A DNA stretch of 9,951 bases from DATACZ01 sp036258795 (GTDB lineage: Bacteria; Actinomycetota; CADDZG01; JAHWKV01), in contig DATACZ010000070.1 of NCBI GenBank assembly GCA_036258795.1, forward strand, positions 1-9,951, given 5' to 3'. Made by a program: the position numbers and the translations under genes. Of the stretch, positions 6,861-9,951 are shown piece after piece (position 1 is the first letter of the stretch; every line of letters begins with the position of its first letter). The notes under the pieces were generated by a model. The model saw only the letters and a program-made list of their open reading frames with translations. It was not told the origin of the DNA and did not search any database.

Positions 6861-7916
6861 GAGGTGATCATCGGCCTCCCGGCCGGGCAGCGGTAACTCT
6901 CCACCCCGCTGTGCTCTGGTGATTACGTCCTGGAACACCTGCTCGTACTCAGACACCATTCTTGGAAGGTCGAAGCGGGACAGGGCCTGCTCCCGGCAGG
7001 TATTTGGGTCAATACCCTTGGCCTCGGTGATTCCCTCGGCGAGCTCGTCGGGGTGCTCGCAGATGATTCCGGTCACGCCATGCTCCAACACCTCGGGAAC
7101 CGAGCCTCGACGCAGAGCCACAACGGGCGTACCGGAGGCCATTGCCTCGCACATTACGATTCCGAAGGGCTCCTCCCACTGGATGGGAAAAACCAAGCAC
7201 CTGGCTCGGGCGAGAAGGTCCTTCTTGGTTGCCGTGTCGGCCTCTCCGATCCAGTGCACGTCCGGTCCCAGCCTCGGCTTCACCTCGGCGTCGAAGTAGG
7301 CCCGTTCCGGAGCCTCATTGCACTTGGCCGCAACCACGATGGGGTGCCCCGCATCCCTTGCAGCCTCTATGGCGAGGTGGGCGCCTTTGTCAGCGTTCAT
7401 CCGTCCCAGGAAGAGAACGAAGTCTTCCTTGTCCTGCATCATGGTGTACTCCTTCACCGGGATGGCGTTGTGAATGGTTCCAATCCAAGGGAGGTCGGGC
7501 GTTCCCTGTCGCTGGGACTCTGAGATGGACACCAGTGAGACGTAGTCGTAGAGGGTCCGGTAATAGTCGGCTATATCGGGGTGGATGGGTCCATGGGCCG
7601 TCAGCACCGTGGGCGCATACCCAGCAAGGCTCAGCAGGGGTCCGGACAGGGTGTGATCGTGAACGACGTCGAATGTTTTGGACCGAAGGACCTCGGCGGC
7701 CCTGGCCGTGTGGATTAGCTCCAGCAGCTGCTCTCCCAAACGAGCGCTGGGAGGCTCTTCGTAGGTTGATACGAAGTTAGCACTGACGCCTTTTTCTCCG
7801 GCCCCGATGACGGTCACGTCATGGCCCCTGGCTACGAGACCCTCCACCAGCCAGTAGCAGATCCACTCGATGCCGCCGTAGCCTGGAGGCGGCAGCTGAA
7901 ACCAGGGCGGCGCCAC
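6837..7916 (-). CDS. Glycosyltransferase family 4, GT-B fold (true start uncertain, upstream)
   Basis: With the GTG at 7916 the protein has 359 residues. It carries the N-terminal glycine loop PPGYGGIE (10-17), HDHTLSG (86-92), LGRMNADKGAH (170-180) at the start of the second Rossmann domain, and the GT4 EX7E motif E249-PFGIVMC-E257 followed by ASGTPVVAL. GT4 enzymes transfer sugar from a nucleotide donor with retention; the acceptor cannot be told here. The GTG start falls inside strand beta-1: the frame continues upstream to 7985 and encodes LSIAIV directly before APPWF, which is what the family needs. No ATG, GTG or TTG exists in that extension, so initiation is at a rare codon or a base is missing. 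A sigma-B-like promoter (8020-8044) points at the gene. Candidate products are stress-related glycans or glycosides, by inference only. Confidence 0.88.
   Translation of the reverse strand: MAPPWFQLPPPGYGGIEWICYWLVEGLVARGHDVTVIGAGEKGVSANFVSTYEEPPSARLGEQLLELIHTARAAEVLRSKTFDVVHDHTLSGPLLSLAGYAPTVLTAHGPIHPDIADYYRTLYDYVSLVSISESQRQGTPDLPWIGTIHNAIPVKEYTMMQDKEDFVLFLGRMNADKGAHLAIEAARDAGHPIVVAAKCNEAPERAYFDAEVKPRLGPDVHWIGEADTATKKDLLARARCLVFPIQWEEPFGIVMCEAMASGTPVVALRRGSVPEVLEHGVTGIICEHPDELAEGITEAKGIDPNTCREQALSRFDLPRMVSEYEQVFQDVITRAQRGGELPLPGREADDHLSAAGGAP
6872..6885 (+). terminator. Weak hairpin after the phosphatase gene
   Basis: CGGCC (6872-6876) and GGCCG (6881-6885) form a 5-bp stem with a TCCC loop, 11 nt past the phosphatase stop. 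There is no T-tract, and the site lies inside the convergent glycosyltransferase reading frame. It is unlikely to stop transcription efficiently by itself. Confidence 0.15.
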
Positions 7917-7938
7917 TATGGCAATGCTCAGTCGAGAC

Positions 7939-7989
7939 TTACCCGCGTCCTTTAGATATCTCTTGCTGGTAATGATCGAGCTCCCTCAT
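7939..7989 (-). other. Possible 16-codon upstream ORF or displaced 5' end of the glycosyltransferase
   Basis: ATG at 7989 opens a 16-codon frame (starting MRELDHYQQEIS) that ends in TAA at 7939-7941, within the predicted leader of the glycosyltransferase mRNA. It is offset by one base from the glycosyltransferase frame. A single-base difference before the stop would join it to the family-typical segment SRLSIAIVAPPW. It could be a short leader ORF, the true N-terminus separated by a frameshift or sequencing error, or chance. No clear ribosome binding site precedes the ATG. Confidence 0.3.
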
Positions 7990-8019
7990 TCGGGGTCGGT
8001 CGGCGGTATTCGTACAGCT

Positions 8020-8044
8020 TTACCCCTCCCAGCGGTACAAAAAC
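8020..8044 (-). promoter_or_regulatory. Sigma-B-like promoter facing the glycosyltransferase
   Basis: Read on the minus strand: GTTTTT (8044-8039), a 13-nt spacer, then GGGTAA (8025-8020). Transcription would begin near 8013, about 80-100 nt before the glycosyltransferase coding start. A perfect 10-bp inverted repeat fills the spacer and overlaps the upstream element, so the site could also bind a regulator. The match was found by eye. Confidence 0.6.
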
Positions 8045-8061
8045 CGCTGGGAAAAGTTTTT
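8027..8061 (+). terminator. Rho-independent terminator, plus strand
   Basis: TCCCAGCGGT (8027-8036) and ACCGCTGGGA (8043-8052) form a perfect 10-bp stem with a 6-nt loop. They are followed by AAAG and five T (8057-8061), with another T-rich stretch after it. The T-tract exists only in plus orientation. The nearest plus-strand gene upstream is the phosphatase ending at 6860, so it would end long read-through transcripts that run antisense to the glycosyltransferase, or an unseen small RNA. Confidence 0.6.
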
Positions 8062-8084
8062 AGTTTTATTTAGTGACTAGATTT

Positions 8085-8120
8085 ACCACTGTGAGAAGTC
8101 TTCAAACTTCATACAGTGGT
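8085..8120. repeat. Stem-loop / inverted repeat in the divergent region
   Basis: ACCACTGT (8085-8092) pairs perfectly with ACAGTGGT (8113-8120). After a G-T pair and one mismatch, GAAGT (8095-8099) pairs with ACTTC (8106-8110), leaving a 6-nt loop. Just upstream, TAGT-G-ACTA (8071-8079) is a second small palindrome. No T-tract follows directly. It may be an operator or an RNA structure. Confidence 0.45.
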
Positions 8121-8327
8121 CATTATTCGGCCCTTCCGACCGACCGGTTTGCTCTTTGCCTTCGAATAGAAGAGTCTCAACCGGCGAAGACCCTCATTGA
8201 TTAGGATAACAGTTAACTCTGTGGTGGGAAAGATTGGAATGCATTTTTGTTTTATTAGAGTTCGATTGATGCAAGCCGCCGGGCACCTTTGACAGCAAGG
8301 ATCCAGATTCGACGTTCCGGCGGCAGA

Positions 8328-8353
8328 GTTTTCTGCTCGAATGGGTCGGGTAA
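8328..8353 (+). promoter_or_regulatory. Sigma-B-like promoter of the small acidic protein genes
   Basis: GTTTTC (8328-8333), a 14-nt spacer, then GGGTAA (8348-8353) closely match the sigma-B consensus. Transcription would start near 8360, leaving a leader of about 26 nt that carries a perfect AAGGAGGT ribosome binding site (8373-8380). This is the best of the three such sites in the window. Confidence 0.72.
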
Positions 8354-8385
8354 GTGAATAAAGACACCGAGCAAGGAGGTTACTC

Positions 8386-8550
8386 ATGACTGAGGGTGAC
8401 CAGGCGCCGCAGTCAGGGGAGTCAGAGCGGGATGATGTCGCGCCCGGCAGCATCTATTCAGTTCCCGTTACGAGCGAGCAAGGAGAGGACGTGTCCCAGC
8501 CTGCGACGTCCAAGAATGCCGAGGACAACGCAGACCCTATGCAGAAGTAA
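8386..8550 (+). CDS. Small acidic disordered protein, 54 aa (short paralogue)
   Basis: ATG 8386 lies 5 nt after a perfect AAGGAGGT (8373-8380), 26 nt after the inferred start of a sigma-B-like promoter. The 54-residue product (begins MTEGDQAPQSGES, ends ADPMQK) is highly polar and acidic, lacks cysteine and tryptophan, and has no hydrophobic core, so it is probably disordered. Residues 15-35 (RDDVAPGSIYSVPVTSEQGED) align without gaps to residues 14-34 of the next gene's product, with 12 of 21 identical. The two genes are therefore tandem paralogues of unequal length. The strong translation signals and homology make this a real gene despite its size. I know of no family for it; a stress-protective or partner-binding role would be speculation. 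Confidence 0.8.
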   Translation: MTEGDQAPQSGESERDDVAPGSIYSVPVTSEQGEDVSQPATSKNAEDNADPMQK

Positions 8551-8584
8551 CGTAAGTCCGCGCTCTCGAAGGAGGGATTGTTCC

Positions 8585-9010
8585 ATGGCCAACGTTGAAG
8601 GTCAGCTCCCGACCGGTGACACGAGGGACGAGGTCCCACCAGGGGGAGCTTTCTCCGCCCCTGTGGAGTCCGAGGAAGGGCAGGATGCGGGCCGGCCGGC
8701 CCCGGAGAGCCTCGAGGATGTAGAGAAGCAAAAGGAGAGGCTGGAAGAGGCTAGGCAGGCGATGTGGAAGGACGATCAGGGCGACATTCCGGGAGCCGGA
8801 GTCCAGGAGGAGGAGACGGCCAGGGTTGCCGAATCAATCGCCTTTCCCGGTACGGGAGTACGGGAGTTCAAGGACGCCTCGAATAAGGAAGAGCTGGAGG
8901 AGGCTGTCCAGAAGCTCAGAGTAGAGCAAGAGGAGGCGGAGTCCGCCACCGAGAATTCCGACCGGATACCTCCCGCCGAGTGGCCGCCCAAGGGTGAGTC
9001 GGCGGGCTAG
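8585..9010 (+). CDS. Acidic, helix-rich small protein, 141 aa (long paralogue)
   Basis: The start is ATG 8585, since AAGGAGGG (8569-8576) lies 8 nt upstream; the frame is open further 5' but that part overlaps the previous gene. Residues 14-34 repeat the motif of the 54-residue neighbour (R-D-x-V-x-P-G...S-x-P-V-x-S-E-x-G-x-D). Two charged heptad-like helices follow: SLEDVEKQKERLEEARQAMW (42-61) and KEELEEAVQKLRVEQEEAES (101-120). Between them, GDIPGAGVQEEE and FPGTGVREF are short turn-rich segments. The protein is soluble, very rich in Glu and has no signal peptide. It is probably cotranscribed with the 54-residue gene (34-nt gap) from the sigma-B-like promoter. Function unknown; late-embryogenesis-like or chaperone-like protection is one untested possibility. 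Confidence 0.85.
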   Translation: MANVEGQLPTGDTRDEVPPGGAFSAPVESEEGQDAGRPAPESLEDVEKQKERLEEARQAMWKDDQGDIPGAGVQEEETARVAESIAFPGTGVREFKDASNKEELEEAVQKLRVEQEEAESATENSDRIPPAEWPPKGESAG

Positions 9011-9058
9011 CCTCTAACCGTAGCGCCAATAGCAGCCGCGTAAGTTCAGCCCCGTCCG

Positions 9059-9826
9059 TTATGTCGGGATGTGTTCTTCGCACGCCTCCGACGTAGAGCC
9101 GTCGCGGCTTCCGGCGGAAAGGCAGTAGACGCTGTAGGCCTGTCCGATGACCGGCTGAGATACATTGCGCACCGGGATTCCCCTGGGCGTGGTTCCTCTT
9201 TCCCTGCCCCTGTGAGCATGTCCATGCAGGATCAGGTGGGCGCCTAGGCGGTCGATGGGCTCCGCGAGAAGATAGCTGCCGAGAAAAGGAAAGATCTGTG
9301 GTGGCTCCCCATGCAGGGTTTCGCGGATCGGCGAGTAGTGAAGGAGGACGAGAACCAGATCTGCACTGTCGAGACTCTCTAAAGCCGCTTCGAGCCGGGC
9401 CGCCTGAAGCTTGGTATGGCGGATGAATGCCTTCATCTCGGGCTCTCCGAAATCGGCGCCCGATGCATCGATGAATCCCCCGCCGAAGCCCTTGATGCCG
9501 GCAATCCCTACCCGCGCCCCCGCCAACTGCAGCGAAGTGGACTCGCCCTCCAGAACCGTAACCCCCCTCTTAACCAGGCTGGCGGTTACCGCTTCCGGCT
9601 TTCCGTAGTGGTAATCGTGATTTCCGAGGACGGAAATTACAGGAACCGGGAGGTCCTCCAGCTCATCGGCAATTACCTCAGCCTCATCCGGATGCCCGTG
9701 CCTGGTTAGATCGCCGGCTACCAACAGCACGTCCGCGCTGTCCTTCAGCTGTTCCAGGTGCGGCCGGAGAGTTCCGGATGAGTCCGTACCGAAGTGGACG
9801 TCACCCACTGCGGCCACTCGAATCAA
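9059..9826 (-). CDS. Calcineurin-like metallophosphoesterase
   Basis: This 255-residue protein has the full dinuclear metal set of the family: GDVHFG (8-13; Asp9, His11), GDLTRHG (38-44; Asp39), GNHDY (68-72; Asn69, His70), LLHYSP (161-166; His163) and HGHAHRG (201-207). It has no signal peptide or membrane helix, so it is probably cytosolic. The family hydrolyses phosphomonoesters or phosphodiesters; the substrate is not evident. It starts at TTG 9826, with GAGGT 6 nt upstream. The start overlaps the stop of the preceding gene by 4 nt (TTGA), so the two are translationally coupled. It is convergent with the small acidic protein gene, 48 nt away. Confidence 0.88.
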   Translation of the reverse strand: MIRVAAVGDVHFGTDSSGTLRPHLEQLKDSADVLLVAGDLTRHGHPDEAEVIADELEDLPVPVISVLGNHDYHYGKPEAVTASLVKRGVTVLEGESTSLQLAGARVGIAGIKGFGGGFIDASGADFGEPEMKAFIRHTKLQAARLEAALESLDSADLVLVLLHYSPIRETLHGEPPQIFPFLGSYLLAEPIDRLGAHLILHGHAHRGRERGTTPRGIPVRNVSQPVIGQAYSVYCLSAGSRDGSTSEACEEHIPT

Positions 9827-9951
9827 GGCAGGACCTCGGCCTCAGTGTGAGGGTGGACCTCAATTACCGAGGTGGCGTTCGTAAACCGGTATCCCTTCGC
9901 AATCTCATGCACCACCTCCCGAATCCCATCCTGCCGCTCGGGGGTCGACAC
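9823..9951 (-). CDS. C-terminal end of an unrecognised protein (truncated by window)
   Basis: The minus-strand frame is open from the window edge to a TGA at 9823-9825, giving the last 42 residues (contains VVHEIAKGYRF and SVIEVHPHTEAEVLP). Its stop overlaps the TTG start of the metallophosphoesterase by 4 nt, the usual sign of a coupled operon. The codon pattern is G/C-rich at third positions. Too little is visible to assign a family. Confidence 0.65.
   Translation of the reverse strand: MSTPERQDGIREVVHEIAKGYRFTNATSVIEVHPHTEAEVLP

Larger units (their letters stand above)
7986..8385. other. AT-rich divergent intergenic region
   Basis: About 400 bp separate the divergently read glycosyltransferase and the small acidic-protein genes. 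The stretch 8050-8280 is clearly richer in A and T than the flanking genes. It holds a minus-strand sigma-B-like promoter (8020-8044), a plus-strand terminator hairpin (8027-8061), a second stem-loop (8085-8120), and a plus-strand sigma-B-like promoter (8328-8353). In 8121-8327 I see only a short palindrome AGTTAACT (8211-8218), which is weak. No convincing gene was found on either strand. Confidence 0.7.

Noticed and set aside
7142..7780. 212-codon plus-strand ORF opposite the glycosyltransferase
   Set aside because: Arg/Ser/Pro-rich shadow of a real gene with intact GT4 motifs on the other strand.
8109..8453. 114-codon minus-strand ORF across the divergent region
   Set aside because: It runs antisense through the best sigma-B-like promoter, the AAGGAGGT site and the start of the 54-aa gene. 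Its composition does not look like a folded protein.
1..9951. CRISPR arrays, tRNA genes, insertion sequences, prophage or toxin-antitoxin genes
   Set aside because: No regular repeats, cloverleaf, transposase motifs or typical toxin-antitoxin pairs were seen. The paired small genes are paralogues, not a toxin and antitoxin.

Overview
The window is GC-rich chromosomal DNA from a bacterium. It uses GTG and TTG starts, strong GGAGG-type ribosome binding sites, and several 1-8 nt gene overlaps. The gene families (a membrane-fused spermidine-synthase-like protein, a stressosome module, a PAS/GAF/PP2C phosphatase) and the GGGTA-type promoters fit an actinobacterium best. A Chloroflexota-like host is not excluded, and no rRNA or other phylogenetic marker is present.

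Layout. 1-906 (+): 3' part of a spermidine-synthase-like gene cut by the window edge. 965-1792 (-): a PfkB-family sugar kinase, with a probable small gene (1877-2122, -) upstream of it. 2373-6860 (+): the core of the window, a tight operon of rsbR, rsbS, rsbT, an rsbX-like phosphatase and a large PAS-PAS-GAF-PP2C phosphatase. 6837-7916 (-): a GT-B family 4 glycosyltransferase, convergent with the operon and overlapping it by 24 bp. 7986-8385: an AT-richer intergenic region with two divergent sigma-B-like promoters, a terminator hairpin and a second stem-loop. 8386-9010 (+): two tandem small acidic proteins that share an N-terminal motif. 9059-9951 (-): a metallophosphoesterase translationally coupled to an unrecognised gene that runs off the window.

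How it may work together. RsbR and RsbS form stressosomes that hold the RsbT kinase. On stress, RsbT phosphorylates them and leaves to activate a downstream PP2C phosphatase, and the RsbX-like protein resets the complex. The PAS-PAS-GAF-PP2C protein is the likely output, acting on an anti-sigma-factor antagonist encoded elsewhere. No RsbV, RsbW or sigma factor is seen here.

The most interesting signal is outside the proteins. By hand scan, three sites match the sigma-B pattern GTTT-N-GGGTA with a 13-14 nt spacer. All three lie in intergenic DNA and point at the sugar kinase/small ORF, the glycosyltransferase and the paired small acidic proteins. The neighbourhood may therefore be a local general-stress regulon built around its own sensor, with the small acidic proteins as an apparently undescribed effector family. 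This regulon is inference from sequence; the promoters have not been tested.
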